Positions 36,951 through 45,593 of a DNA stretch of 64,000 nucleotides are shown one piece after another. The DNA is taken from positions 4,216,001 through 4,280,000 of the forward strand of contig NZ_JAJJMM010000001.1 of NCBI RefSeq assembly GCF_020905295.1. Reading direction: 5' to 3'. The stretch comes from Flavobacterium piscisymbiosum. Lineage in GTDB: Bacteria > Bacteroidota > Bacteroidia > Flavobacteriales > Flavobacteriaceae. Position numbers and translations under genes: made by a program. Numbering within the stretch: position 1 is the stretch's first letter; the number at the start of each line of letters is the position of its first letter. The notes beneath the pieces were generated by a model. The model was given only the letters and a program-made list of their open reading frames with translations, made no database searches and was not told where the DNA came from.

Positions 36951-37376
36951 ATGAACAAGAGAGGGCCTATAGTAATTATAGAAGACGACATCGATGACCA
37001 GGAATTTTTAGGTCAGGCATTTGATAAACTTCAATATCCAAATGAAATAATTTTTTTCGCAGATGGCGAACAGGCCCTCCAATATCTTACAGAAACAAGC
37101 ATTGAGCCCTTTATAATTTTCTCTGATATAAATATGCCAAAATTAAATGGAATCGAACTGCGGTCTAAAGTTCATGAAAATGAAGACCTAAGGATGAAAT
37201 CTATTCCATTTCTGTTTTTTTCGACAGCTGCAGAACAGCAGCATGTAGTGGAAGCGTACTCAAAATCGGTTCGGGGATTTTTTATAAAACCGTTTGATTT
37301 CAATCAAATGGTGGTAATGATCAAAAATATTGTAGAATATTGGCAAAGTTGCGTTTCACCAAATTACGTAAAATAA
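36951..37376 (+). CDS. Single-domain response regulator (Rcp1-like)
   Basis: 141 residues, receiver domain only: acidic pocket E11/D12/D13, phospho-acceptor D59 (FSDINMP), SDINMPKLNG, FFSTAAEQ, lysine in FFIKPFDF. Extended length and no output domain resemble regulators paired with PAS/phytochrome kinases. Close to the kinase gene at 34614-36608, divergently oriented. Confidence 0.85.
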   Translation: MNKRGPIVIIEDDIDDQEFLGQAFDKLQYPNEIIFFADGEQALQYLTETSIEPFIIFSDINMPKLNGIELRSKVHENEDLRMKSIPFLFFSTAAEQQHVVEAYSKSVRGFFIKPFDFNQMVVMIKNIVEYWQSCVSPNYVK

Positions 37377-37398
37377 CTATAGTGGTTTAGCCATACAC

Positions 37399-38850
37399 AT
37401 GAAATCCCGATCAATGGAACCCCGGCAGTATATCAGACTCTCAGTGCTTAATGACATGATTCATGACACGATTAGTGCGCGTTTTGAAGGGCAGCGTTTT
37501 TGGGTACTGGCCGATATCACCAATCATTCCTATAAAGCCGATAAAAAGATCCATTATTTTGAGCTGGTGGAAAAAGCCCAAAACGGCAATGCCATAACAG
37601 CAAAAATGCTTGGCAAGTCGTGGGGCGGGGGAGCCGTTCGTATTGAGGAGTTTGAAAAAAATACGGGACAGGCCTTTACCAATAACCTTCACGTCCTGGT
37701 GCAGGTAAGCGTGGATTATCATCCTCTGTACGGATTGTCTGTGAGCGTTTTGGATATTGACAGCAATTTTATGCTGGGCATACTCGAGCAGCAGCGAAAT
37801 GCCACCCTGGAGCGTCTGGTGAAAGAAAATGATTATATCCAGAAAGTGGGGGATGGTTATTTGACGTTTAACAACCGGCTTAAACTTCCGGCAGTAATTC
37901 AGAGAGTGGCTGTAATCTCGTCGAGCAGCTCGGCAGGGAATGAGGATTTCCGCCACACCATGCTGCATAATGATTTCGGTTACGTTTTCCAGATTGATGA
38001 TTATTATACCGTTGTGCAGGGAGATAACAATGCCAAACTGTTCTTGAATAAACTCATCGAGATTTATAATACCGGAATTCCATATGATGCCGTTGTGATT
38101 AACAGGGGCGGCGGGTCCCAGTCTGATTTTTTGATCTTTGACAACTACAATATCGGAAGGGCAGTGGCTAAGTTTCCCATTCCGGTGATAACCGGGATCG
38201 GACACCAGAAAAATGTCAGTATAGCAGACCTGATGGCCCATACCCATACCAAGACACCCACCAAGGCCGCTGAGTTTATCATTGCCCATAACCGAAGTTT
38301 TGAACTTCGGATACTCGCGCTTCAGCAAAATATCGTAATCAAATCACAGCAGCTTTTTCATGTCCATTACAAAGAATTAAGCGAGCTCAAAAACGCCATT
38401 TCCCGCAGCGCAAGGGAACTGGTACAGCTGCACGGGGAAGAGCTGACGCGAACCAACGATCGAATTACAAGCAGTTCCAGGAGGGTTCTCTACGGGCATC
38501 AAAAGAAACTTATGTTAACTGTTCATCAGCTCACACAGGGGACGAGCATGCTGTTTCAGCAGAAAAAAAATGAGTTGGGGAATATAAAAAACAGTATACA
38601 GAATGCAGCAGTTGACTATCTTCGCCATGAGAAGCTCACTTTGGAATACCACCAGAAAAGCATCCAGCTGATGTCCCCGCAAAACATCCTTCGAAAAGGC
38701 TATGCGATTGTGAAGTCGGGTGGAAAAATTATCAGCAGCGCCGATAATATAGAGGCAGGCCACGAGATAGAAGTAATACTGAAAGACGCAAAACTAAAAA
38801 GCATTGTTAAAGAAAAAATACAATATGATGGAAGAGAAACTCACCTATGA
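37399..38850 (+). CDS. xseA: Exodeoxyribonuclease VII large subunit
   Basis: 483 residues. N-terminal OB-fold (RFWVLADITNH, FELVEKA) then the catalytic domain with VAVISSSSSAGNEDFRH, NRGGGSQSDFLIFD and HTKTPTKAAEF. A long coiled-coil region follows and a C-terminal strand (RKGYAIVKSGGKII). Degrades single-stranded DNA with XseB. Starts 22 bases behind the response regulator gene. GC-rich third codon positions contrast with the AT-rich surroundings. Confidence 0.9.
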   Translation: MKSRSMEPRQYIRLSVLNDMIHDTISARFEGQRFWVLADITNHSYKADKKIHYFELVEKAQNGNAITAKMLGKSWGGGAVRIEEFEKNTGQAFTNNLHVLVQVSVDYHPLYGLSVSVLDIDSNFMLGILEQQRNATLERLVKENDYIQKVGDGYLTFNNRLKLPAVIQRVAVISSSSSAGNEDFRHTMLHNDFGYVFQIDDYYTVVQGDNNAKLFLNKLIEIYNTGIPYDAVVINRGGGSQSDFLIFDNYNIGRAVAKFPIPVITGIGHQKNVSIADLMAHTHTKTPTKAAEFIIAHNRSFELRILALQQNIVIKSQQLFHVHYKELSELKNAISRSARELVQLHGEELTRTNDRITSSSRRVLYGHQKKLMLTVHQLTQGTSMLFQQKKNELGNIKNSIQNAAVDYLRHEKLTLEYHQKSIQLMSPQNILRKGYAIVKSGGKIISSADNIEAGHEIEVILKDAKLKSIVKEKIQYDGRETHL

Positions 38851-39034
38851 GGCGGCAAAGTCCGAGCTGACAGCCATTTCAAAAGAAATAGAAAGCGAAG
38901 AAATATCAGTTGACGTGTTGGCTGCAAAAGTCAAAAGGGCCTCGGAGCTTATTGAGTTCTGCCAGGCCAAGCTTAAAAACACAGAAGAGGAAGTGAATAA
39001 AATCATCGGCAGGATGGAGAATCCTGAAAACTAA
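38825..39034 (+). CDS. xseB: Exodeoxyribonuclease VII small subunit
   Basis: 69 residues, ATG at 38825 overlapping the xseA end by 26 bases; an in-frame TTG upstream is not needed. Two-helix small subunit: LTYEAAKSELTAISKEI and LIEFCQAKLKNTEEEVNKII match XseB. Binds the XseA coiled coil. Overlap supports co-translation. Confidence 0.87.
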   Translation: MMEEKLTYEAAKSELTAISKEIESEEISVDVLAAKVKRASELIEFCQAKLKNTEEEVNKIIGRMENPEN

Positions 39035-39137
39035 TGAATGACAGTATCGATTTATTTTATAGAATACCGAATTAGAATTCAGTAAATAATTTTATTTTTG
39101 ATGCCGAACAGCACAAGTATTATTTAAAATAATTGCA

Positions 39138-39386
39138 ATGGAAAAGGGGATGAAACTGAAGGTTCGAAAAGAGCTGGACGGCAGGCAGCAGTCGAACATT
39201 ATCAAATTAAAAGGAAGCCTGATCTCAAAGGGCTACACCGAGATCATACACATTTTGGATCAGGATGAGGAGTTTCATATCAATTCTTTTGATATTGAGA
39301 GTGGGACTGACAGTGAAGTACGTGAATTTATTACAGCATTTATTGCAAGGGAACAGCTTGAGGACAGCATATCTATTTTTAGTTAA
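39138..39386 (+). CDS. Hypothetical small basic/acidic protein
   Basis: 82 residues: KVRKELDGRQQSNIIKLKG, YTEIIHILDQDEEFHINSFD, a charged soluble protein. No recognised domain. Follows xseB by 103 bases; a terminator at 39430 closes the unit. Confidence 0.5.
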   Translation: MEKGMKLKVRKELDGRQQSNIIKLKGSLISKGYTEIIHILDQDEEFHINSFDIESGTDSEVREFITAFIAREQLEDSISIFS

Positions 39387-39429
39387 TTATTGTCTGCTTT
39401 AATTTTTAGGGACCTTTAAAAAAAGTATA

Positions 39430-39464
39430 AAAAAGTGTCCTTTTAAATGATAAGGGCACTTTTT
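39430..39464 (+). terminator. Intrinsic terminator after the 82-residue gene
   Basis: AAAAAGTGTCCTT / AAGGGCACTTTTT with one G-T pair, ending in a T run. Closes the xseAB unit. Confidence 0.8.
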
Positions 39465-39509
39465 GATTTTGTTTGTGCTATTAAAAAAGCATTGAGGACT
39501 ATTAAATAT

Positions 39510-39592
39510 TATTTTTTAGGAGCTTTTCCCGCTATTCGTTTCAATCTTTTGTGCCGAAACCCGGCACAAAAGGATTTCCACTGCTATCGGGA
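39510..39592 (+). repeat. REP-like palindromic repeat, copy 3
   Basis: Same unit as 34234 and same orientation; inner arms CTTTTGTGCCG/CGGCACAAAAG are perfect. The rest of 39593-39784 has no recognised feature. Confidence 0.75.
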
Positions 39593-39784
39593 AGTATCGC
39601 AAAATGTTCCGGTATTACAGCTGGTTTGGGACTACATGAAGCTCTGTTTTCGGAATTGCCCAAAATCATTCCACATACAAAACCAGCTTCCCTGCATTAT
39701 CATCATTTTGGCTAACAAATTCCTCATTTACACTTCATGCTGCAAATCTCAGTTAATGACATTTGCAGTATAAAATTTTAAGAA

Positions 39785-39999
39785 ATGAAAAATACGTTAA
39801 CATACAAAACAGCATTTTTATCCTGGCTGGCTATTTATCCGGTAATGAACATCGTGTCTTATTTTTTGATGATGTATTGATGCAGGTCCCATTACTCTTC
39901 CGTACACTAATACTCTCAGCAATCCTGGTTCCCCTGATGACCTATGTTATAATGCCAATTTATACCGGTTTATTTAAAAAATGGCTGGAGAAACAATAG
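39785..39999 (+). pseudogene. Small two-helix membrane protein with a frameshift
   Basis: ATG 39785 reads MKNTLTYKTAFLSWLAIYP, VMNIVSYFL then stops; the next frame continues DVLMQVPLLFRTLILS and ILVPLMTYVIMPIY to TAG at 39999. Adding one T to the T6 run near 39819-39824 gives a continuous 71-residue protein of two helices. Similar small proteins accompany AraC and SnoaL modules. Homopolymer position allows sequencing error. Confidence 0.6.
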
Positions 40000-40043
40000 A
40001 TTCACTGTACCTGTTATTAATTATTTTTATTTAAATTTAAGCG

Positions 40044-40958
40044 ATGAAAAAGCAAGAAACTACCCACCGCAAAATTGACTCCCTCCATGACTTCCACAGG
40101 GCTCTTGGGCTTCCAAGGCCATTACACCCGATGATAAGCATGATCAATCTTGATGATGTAAATGTATTGCCGGACGCGCTGCCTGAAATGATGGTGCTCA
40201 ATTACTATAAAATTGCCTACAAAACCAATATCGCATCCCAGGTTCGGTATGGTCAGAATCATTATGACTTCAGTGAGGGCGGCTTGATTTTTACGGCCCC
40301 AAACCAGTTGTTTGAAAGTCCGGATGAAACTAAAAAATCCGGATATGTGCTGCTGGTCCATCCTGATTTTTTATTAACCTACCCTTTGGCAAAAAAGATA
40401 AAGGACTATGGCTATTTTTCCTATTCGGCCAATGAGGCATTACATTTATCGGACAGGGAAAAAACTACCATCCTTTCTATTTTCGGCATTATTCTCGAGG
40501 AACTGGAAAGCCGTATTGACGATTTCAGCCAGGATGTAATTATTTCACAGCTCGAATTATTGCTCAATTACTGTAACCGTTTCTACAAACGCCAGTTCAT
40601 TACAAGAAAAGCTGTAAACAATAGTTTGCTCGAAAAACTCGAAGCCATACTGGAGGATTACTTTAACAATCAAAGGACAGCTACTGAGGGTATCCCGACA
40701 GTTCATTATATTGCAGGGCTTTTACACTTGTCACCGAGCTATCTCAGCGATATGCTGCGCTTGCTAACAGGCCAGAATGCCCAGCAGCACATACATACTA
40801 AAATGATTCAAAAGGCCAAGGAGTTATTGTCTGGGACAGATCTAACGATTTCAGAAATTGCCTATCAGCTGGGTTTTGAGCATCCGCAATCTTTTAGCAA
40901 ACTCTTTAAGACCAAGACCAAACTGTCGCCTGTCGATTTCAGGCATTCATTCAATTAG
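40044..40958 (+). CDS. AraC-family transcriptional regulator
   Basis: 304 residues; strongly similar along its length to the regulator at 29824 (HRALGLPRPLHPMIS against HRFRGLPKPKHPLIS, HTKMIQKAKELLSGT). C-terminal HTH LTISEIAYQLGFEHPQSFSK. The N-terminal sensor half is likewise shared. A paralogue produced by duplication or transfer. It probably regulates the small membrane protein before it or the hydrolase after it. Confidence 0.83.
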   Translation: MKKQETTHRKIDSLHDFHRALGLPRPLHPMISMINLDDVNVLPDALPEMMVLNYYKIAYKTNIASQVRYGQNHYDFSEGGLIFTAPNQLFESPDETKKSGYVLLVHPDFLLTYPLAKKIKDYGYFSYSANEALHLSDREKTTILSIFGIILEELESRIDDFSQDVIISQLELLLNYCNRFYKRQFITRKAVNNSLLEKLEAILEDYFNNQRTATEGIPTVHYIAGLLHLSPSYLSDMLRLLTGQNAQQHIHTKMIQKAKELLSGTDLTISEIAYQLGFEHPQSFSKLFKTKTKLSPVDFRHSFN

Positions 40959-40991
40959 TGGCAAGACAGTAGTTGGCACTGCCAGCGTTAT

Positions 40992-41034
40992 AAAAGAGAA
41001 ACTAAATTCCAAGTTGGAATTTAGTTTCTCTTTT
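40992..41034 (+). terminator. Long perfect hairpin terminator behind AraC gene
   Basis: About 20 complementary bases per arm (AAAAGAGAAACTAAATTCC and its complement), three-base loop, T-rich tail. Unusually long for an intrinsic terminator. Confidence 0.8.
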
Positions 41035-41173
41035 GCTTTTATAGCAATTTGAATTCAGCTTGAATTGTCTAAATATCCATTCTCGTTTTGACTACGCAAG
41101 TCCTCAATTTGGCTACGTGCGGCAGCGGTTATCTATCAACCTTTGTGTATTGTTAAACTAAAACATTTACACG

Positions 41174-42127
41174 ATGAAAAATCAAGATCAAATTTCAGTT
41201 ATCGGACTCAGCTCCAATCCCGTTATCACGTACAGCCCAATTGTAATGCCTGTTTCTGGCAGGCCGGCAGATATGCACCTAAAAGTATCGGCACCTGTCA
41301 GCGGGAACAATCTTCCTATCGTAATCCTGTCACATGGGCATGGCGCCTCGACTTATCTTTCCTCATTAAGGGGACTAGCACCCCTGACCGAGTTCTTCTC
41401 TTCCAAAGGCTTCATTGTAATTCAGCCAACCCACCCTGATGCCAAGCTCTTAGGTCTTGACACTACAGGCCCTGAAGGAGGTTTGTTTTTGAAATCAAGG
41501 GCCAAAGACATCCATTTTATCCTGGACAACCTGGACCATATCCTGGCCAGAGTTCCGGGCCTGGAGCACCGCGCCGACAAATCGCAGGTATCGGCTATTG
41601 GCCATTCCCTTGGCGCGCTTACTGTGGGAATGCTTGCAGGCGCGGAAGTTACCGATACTCTGGGTGAAACAATAAGTTTGTCCGAAACAAGGCTCAAAGC
41701 CCTTGTAATGATAGGGGCACCCGGAGGACCAGAAGGCCTTAATGGTGATTTTGCCCTAACCCATTATCCGGTCTTAAAAGGGATCAACTACACATCTATG
41801 TCGCTGCCCACACTTGTAATCAATGGCGACAGGGACATTAACCTGAATTTTTCAAACGTTGAGAACTGGCGCGCCGATCCCTACTATCAAAGTCCGGTAC
41901 AGTCAAGCCTGCTTACCGTATTTGGCGCCGAACATATCTACGGGGGCATTTCGGGATGGGATGTGGCGGAAACCACAGATGAAAGCCCGCAGCTTGTCGC
42001 CTTTCTCTGTGAATCTATTCTGGCATACATCCGCTCGGCAATGGATCCGAGTGATAAGAGCTGGGCAGAATTGCAAAAGGATTTTCAGAACGATCCTGAT
42101 GCAAAAGCGCGCATCGACAACAAATAA
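41174..42127 (+). CDS. Alpha/beta hydrolase (dienelactone hydrolase/chlorophyllase-like)
   Basis: 317 residues. Oxyanion region HGHGAS, nucleophile elbow GHSLGALT, acid in VINGDRDINLNF, and a later H in FGAEHIYGG. Probably hydrolyses esters or lactones; the closest known families are platelet-activating-factor acetylhydrolase and chlorophyllase types. No signal peptide. Terminator follows at 42162. Preceded by AraC gene, so likely its target. Confidence 0.78.
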   Translation: MKNQDQISVIGLSSNPVITYSPIVMPVSGRPADMHLKVSAPVSGNNLPIVILSHGHGASTYLSSLRGLAPLTEFFSSKGFIVIQPTHPDAKLLGLDTTGPEGGLFLKSRAKDIHFILDNLDHILARVPGLEHRADKSQVSAIGHSLGALTVGMLAGAEVTDTLGETISLSETRLKALVMIGAPGGPEGLNGDFALTHYPVLKGINYTSMSLPTLVINGDRDINLNFSNVENWRADPYYQSPVQSSLLTVFGAEHIYGGISGWDVAETTDESPQLVAFLCESILAYIRSAMDPSDKSWAELQKDFQNDPDAKARIDNK

Positions 42128-42161
42128 TACTGGAATCCATACGCTGGATTGTTTATGAATC

Positions 42162-42196
42162 AAAGGTACTGCCAGCAATAGGGCAGTACCTTTTTT
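42162..42196 (+). terminator. Intrinsic terminator behind hydrolase gene
   Basis: AAAGGTACTGCC / GGCAGTACCTTT perfect 12-bp stem with TTTTT tail. Confidence 0.88.
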
Positions 42197-42218
42197 ATTT
42201 TTCTTCACGATCAATGCA

Positions 42219-42760
42219 TTAAAATTTTTGCTGGGAAGGTTTGGCATAGCCCGGTGCCCCATCCGTTTCATCCCGTGTGCTTTCATCTTCCTGAAGCTCT
42301 CATTGCCAAGCTGCCCAATTTCGAATTCCTTCTTTACCGGATTATCCTTTTCGGGTTCAATGGTTTCAAAGGGATCATTTTGAGCCTCATCGCTCTTTTG
42401 GGTATCCATATCGGTTTCAGACCCCTCCGAAAGGTCATTCTCTATAAGGTCCTTTTCTATGTACTTCCCGGTTATGTCTTTGGGGTCGCTTTGGGGTTTC
42501 TTATAAGGGTTCTGCGGGTGATAGGGGCTGGGTGTTTTTGGCTGCGGTTTTGGGGTCTTTGATCGGATTTTGGGAATTACGGTGGGCCTTGTGGTAATTT
42601 TTGGTTGTATGGGGATTTTTTGTTTTATTTTTTGAATTAGATTATTGCTGTTGTTTTTTTTAAAGGGGTGGCGGGGGCAGGTTGGGCGGTATTGCCTTGC
42701 TTGTCCGGGTTGTGCTTTGTTGTCAGGCTTGTATGTAAAATTATTTTTAGGGTTTATATT
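42219..42760 (-). pseudogene. Pro/Lys-rich acidic-tailed hypothetical protein, frameshifted
   Basis: Low-complexity Pro/Lys/Gln section (KTPKPQPKTPSPYHPQNPYK) followed by an acidic stretch (EKDLIENDLSEGSETDMD, FETIEPEKDNPVKKEFEI). The open frame runs into the antisense of the hydrolase, but inserting one G after GGCAATGAG near 42297 shifts it to ELQEDESTRDETDGAPGYAK and PSQQKF with a stop at 42219, a far more natural tail. Start codon not identifiable; upstream end approximate. Function unknown. Confidence 0.45.
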
Positions 42761-42762
42761 AT

Positions 42763-42875
42763 TATTTTTTTGGAGCTTTTTCCCGCTATACGTTCCAATC
42801 TTTTGTGCCGAACAACGGCACAAAAGGATTTCCACTGCACACGAGCGAAGCGAACTGGCGAAGCAATCGGGGCTA
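42763..42875 (+). repeat. REP-like palindromic repeat, copy 4 with 27-base insert
   Basis: Same unit as 34234, perfect inner arms. The end is split by an insertion ACACGAGCGAAGCGAACTGG... between CACTGC and ATCGGGGCTA. Confidence 0.72.
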
Positions 42876-42956
42876 GGGCTGTAGCGGTGATCTATTTGAG
42901 TATCTTAAAAGAAGTTTTTTTGAGGTCTCCCGCGATTAGATACTTTTTTGGTTATA

Positions 42957-43475
42957 TCAATTTTTACTATTGTTCTCTTGGATATCTATGTCAGGAAGTA
43001 TGGAGAAGTCAAGTTTAAGAACTTTTATTGACCATTCAATTTTAGAATTAACCTGCTCCTCAGTAAGCATTTGGTAACAGTCAATTCCATTTGCTGTTGC
43101 AAAATCTTGAATCCTATTAATATGAAGGGTATATTTTTCAATAAACTTCTCATGTGCGGTGCCATTATTAAAGATGGGATGATATTCCTTTTTCAATCCC
43201 TGAAATCCGTATGAATTTATGACCTCTAATATTTTTTCTTTCGTTTGACTGGCAACTTCAAAATGTCTTGAAAAATGCTGGATCTGAAATTTTAATACCA
43301 TGCAGGAAATCATATTTTCGATGTATTCATTTGCTCCGTATACTTGGGCCAGCTGGTCAAGTGAGCTGCATAGTTTGGCCAGCATTTCTACCATCTTTTT
43401 ATTAACTGGCTCCAGCAAATCAAAATTTCTTCTAGTCCAGCAGGAGAGGTAATGAGTATGGAATGCTTTTTTCAT
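42957..43475 (-). CDS. Hypothetical helical protein
   Basis: 172 residues, ATG start, largely alpha-helical (VNKKMVEMLAKLCSSLDQLA, RIQDFATANGIDCYQML). No membrane segment, signal or known motif. Lies behind a broken gene on the same strand. No family recognised. Confidence 0.45.
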   Translation of the reverse strand: MKKAFHTHYLSCWTRRNFDLLEPVNKKMVEMLAKLCSSLDQLAQVYGANEYIENMISCMVLKFQIQHFSRHFEVASQTKEKILEVINSYGFQGLKKEYHPIFNNGTAHEKFIEKYTLHINRIQDFATANGIDCYQMLTEEQVNSKIEWSIKVLKLDFSILPDIDIQENNSKN

Positions 43476-43563
43476 AATTCCATTTTACGGATGTTAATGT
43501 CAGGTTTCCTACCCCTATATGATAGCCGCATTTATCGGCATAGCCAGCAATATCATTAAGGCG

Positions 43564-43985
43564 TTACAGGAACTTTTTTTCAAGTTCCAGATTCCAGATA
43601 TGCCCTGCTTTGAAAGGGGTGCTCCTGCACGACCGATAAAATAGGCGAAATTCATCACCAGATCATGATGCAGGATTACAGACTCAGCATCCATAATTTT
43701 ATTATAGGCTACAATGCGTACAATCCCGCTTTTTTTATTTTCAATAATTTTGGTCATTGAATCGTAAAACTGTACTATGGAAACAGAAGGCTTGACCCCG
43801 TTTGATGAAAGTTCTTCAAAAGCTTTTTCGATTTGAAAAAAGGATCCCATATCCTCAAGAGTGTTTATTTTTTTCCATTTCCAGATCGTATTCTTCTTTG
43901 GTTATGATATCCAGCAAGTATCGGACACTTAGAATAGTGTGTTCGATGATAGCCTGTCCCTGGCGGTATAAGTGTTCGAAACCTC
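43564..43985 (-). pseudogene. Hypothetical gene with two frameshifts, truncated at 5' end
   Basis: Protein-like sequence continues across frames: EHLYRQGQAIIEHTILSVRY, LLDIITKEEYDLEMEK, then (one A removed from A7 near 43877) INTLEDMGSFFQIEKAFEEL..., ending (one T added to T7 near 43573) WNLKKKFL at 43564. Without corrections it is only 111 codons with an unlikely tail. It ends upstream at an IS4-type remnant. Unknown function. Confidence 0.45.
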
Positions 43986-44017
43986 TAAATTATTATATTT
44001 GAGTTCTAAAAGGGCTT

Positions 44018-44125
44018 ATGAAACTAGAAGAAGTTTTAGGATATATTCCAAAAGAAGAGTTAGAAGCGTTGTCTGTCCTCTATAACGTTGATCATCAAGT
44101 AAAGAAACTTCATTGTATATCTTAA
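44018..44125 (+). mobile_element. IS4-family transposase remnant (N-terminal 35 residues)
   Basis: ATG at 44018 to TAA at 44123: MKLEEVLGYIPKEELEALSV then NVDHQVKKLHC. This matches the start of Bacteroidota IS4-type transposases. A premature stop and absence of the rest show a deleted copy, adjoining the broken gene at 43564 and the ClC gene. Confidence 0.7.
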
Positions 44126-44143
44126 CTTATTACTTAGTGACTG

Positions 44144-45409
44144 TTATTTCGTTGTCAAATAAAAATCATATGAATAAACATTATATGGTAAAAGTTTTTT
44201 TGAAAACAAATATGAAATTATGCTTCCCAATAAAATAGGAACAAACAATAAATATCCGTTTGGCAGTAAATTACATATAAGGACTAAAGAAGTGAGGGGG
44301 GCAAAAAGTGAAGCAGATAATGTAGCAGCTGCCCCCACTAACGCAAAGTTTAATGGAATTAAATTAGCTCCAAAATAATTATTGCCAATAAAAGCAATAA
44401 AGAGTCCTAGAAATGCTCCAGAAACGATACTTGGCGCAAATACACCTCCATCGCCGCCCGCACCAAGTGTTAGAGATGCGGCTAAAGGCTTTAAAATTGC
44501 AATAATTAATAAGAAGAGAATTGAAATGTTTGGTGTCGTTATTGATTCGTGTAGTATCTCACGAAGTGCATCGTAACTGTCGCCATATAGGCTTGGAAAA
44601 AAGTAAATTAATAATCCGACAATCAAAGCCCCTAAATTCACACGTATAAAATTGTTTGTGATAGTTGCAAAAAGACCTTTTATCCGAGTAACTAAAAGTG
44701 TGAAATAGACCGCTAGTATGGCTGCCAAAAGACTTAAGACAATAAAAAAAGGAATGGCATTCCAATTCCAATCTACAACGGTATATAAAAGCAAAGGTCT
44801 GTTGTCAAAAAAATAAATAAACAAGTAGCTTACTAATGCTGAAGAAGTACAAGCAATAACAAGTGTTTTGCTTATTTTTCTTGCAATAACTTCCATAGCA
44901 AATAACCAACCAGCCAAAGGACTGCAAAATAAAATGGCAACTCCTGCAGTTACCCCAGCGCAAATTAATTCCCTTTTGTATATTTTTGCTATTAAATTCT
45001 TTTTGTAAGCAAGGTTTCCAATAGTTGCCGTAGCCACGACCGTCGATACTTCCACACCGGTTGAACCTCCAAATATTACGGTTAGAAAACCATTAATGTA
45101 ATGAGAAGGTATTTTGAATAAAGGTAAGTGATCTTTGCGCTGGTCTAGTGTTTTATAGATTTCAGTTATTCCTTTGTTTTTTCTATTTTTAAATACATAT
45201 TTTCTCAAAAAGTAAATAGCTGTAATTCCAATTGTAGGAAATAATATGATCGCTATAGAATAATTACTAACAGCATTAAATAGATACTTTTCAAAAAATT
45301 CAGTTAATTTCTTTAGTGAAAATGCTAGCAATGCCCCGCATAGTCCAACAATAAAAGAGATCAATATAAGTTTAAAATAGTTTCGATTAATTATCTTTTG
45401 TCTTTCCAT
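44144..45409 (-). CDS. ClC-family chloride channel/transporter
   Basis: 421 residues with about 10-12 helices. The gating glutamate E120 is in GGSTGVEVS (the GREGP equivalent), and GGVFAPS is the GxFxP anion-site motif. No C-terminal CBS domains. Exchanges or passes Cl- (or another anion) at the inner membrane. Stands alone; next gene at 45594. Its close contact with an IS remnant suggests recent rearrangement. Confidence 0.85.
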   Translation of the reverse strand: MERQKIINRNYFKLILISFIVGLCGALLAFSLKKLTEFFEKYLFNAVSNYSIAIILFPTIGITAIYFLRKYVFKNRKNKGITEIYKTLDQRKDHLPLFKIPSHYINGFLTVIFGGSTGVEVSTVVATATIGNLAYKKNLIAKIYKRELICAGVTAGVAILFCSPLAGWLFAMEVIARKISKTLVIACTSSALVSYLFIYFFDNRPLLLYTVVDWNWNAIPFFIVLSLLAAILAVYFTLLVTRIKGLFATITNNFIRVNLGALIVGLLIYFFPSLYGDSYDALREILHESITTPNISILFLLIIAILKPLAASLTLGAGGDGGVFAPSIVSGAFLGLFIAFIGNNYFGANLIPLNFALVGAAATLSASLFAPLTSLVLICNLLPNGYLLFVPILLGSIISYLFSKKLLPYNVYSYDFYLTTK

Positions 45410-45593
45410 TTTAGTAGATTGATAGTGTGTTCATAGAATAACAAAATTAAATGATTAAAAGGGTAAGTTGTAATTTTTTGTTTTTTTATTTTTAAATAAA
45501 ATACTCATGAATTGCTTTAAAGTTTACTATAGCAAATCACTTTGTCGACAACTAAAAAGATTTAGCTTTTAAATAATAGATTTTTAGTACGAG

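Noticed and set aside
39447..39773. 108-codon plus-strand frame
   Set aside because: Runs through a terminator and REP-like copy 3; same repeat-derived peptide as at 34273.
41903..42218. Extension of the Pro/Lys-rich frame antisense to the hydrolase
   Set aside because: A one-base shift gives a better tail ending at 42219; the antisense part reads as non-protein sequence.
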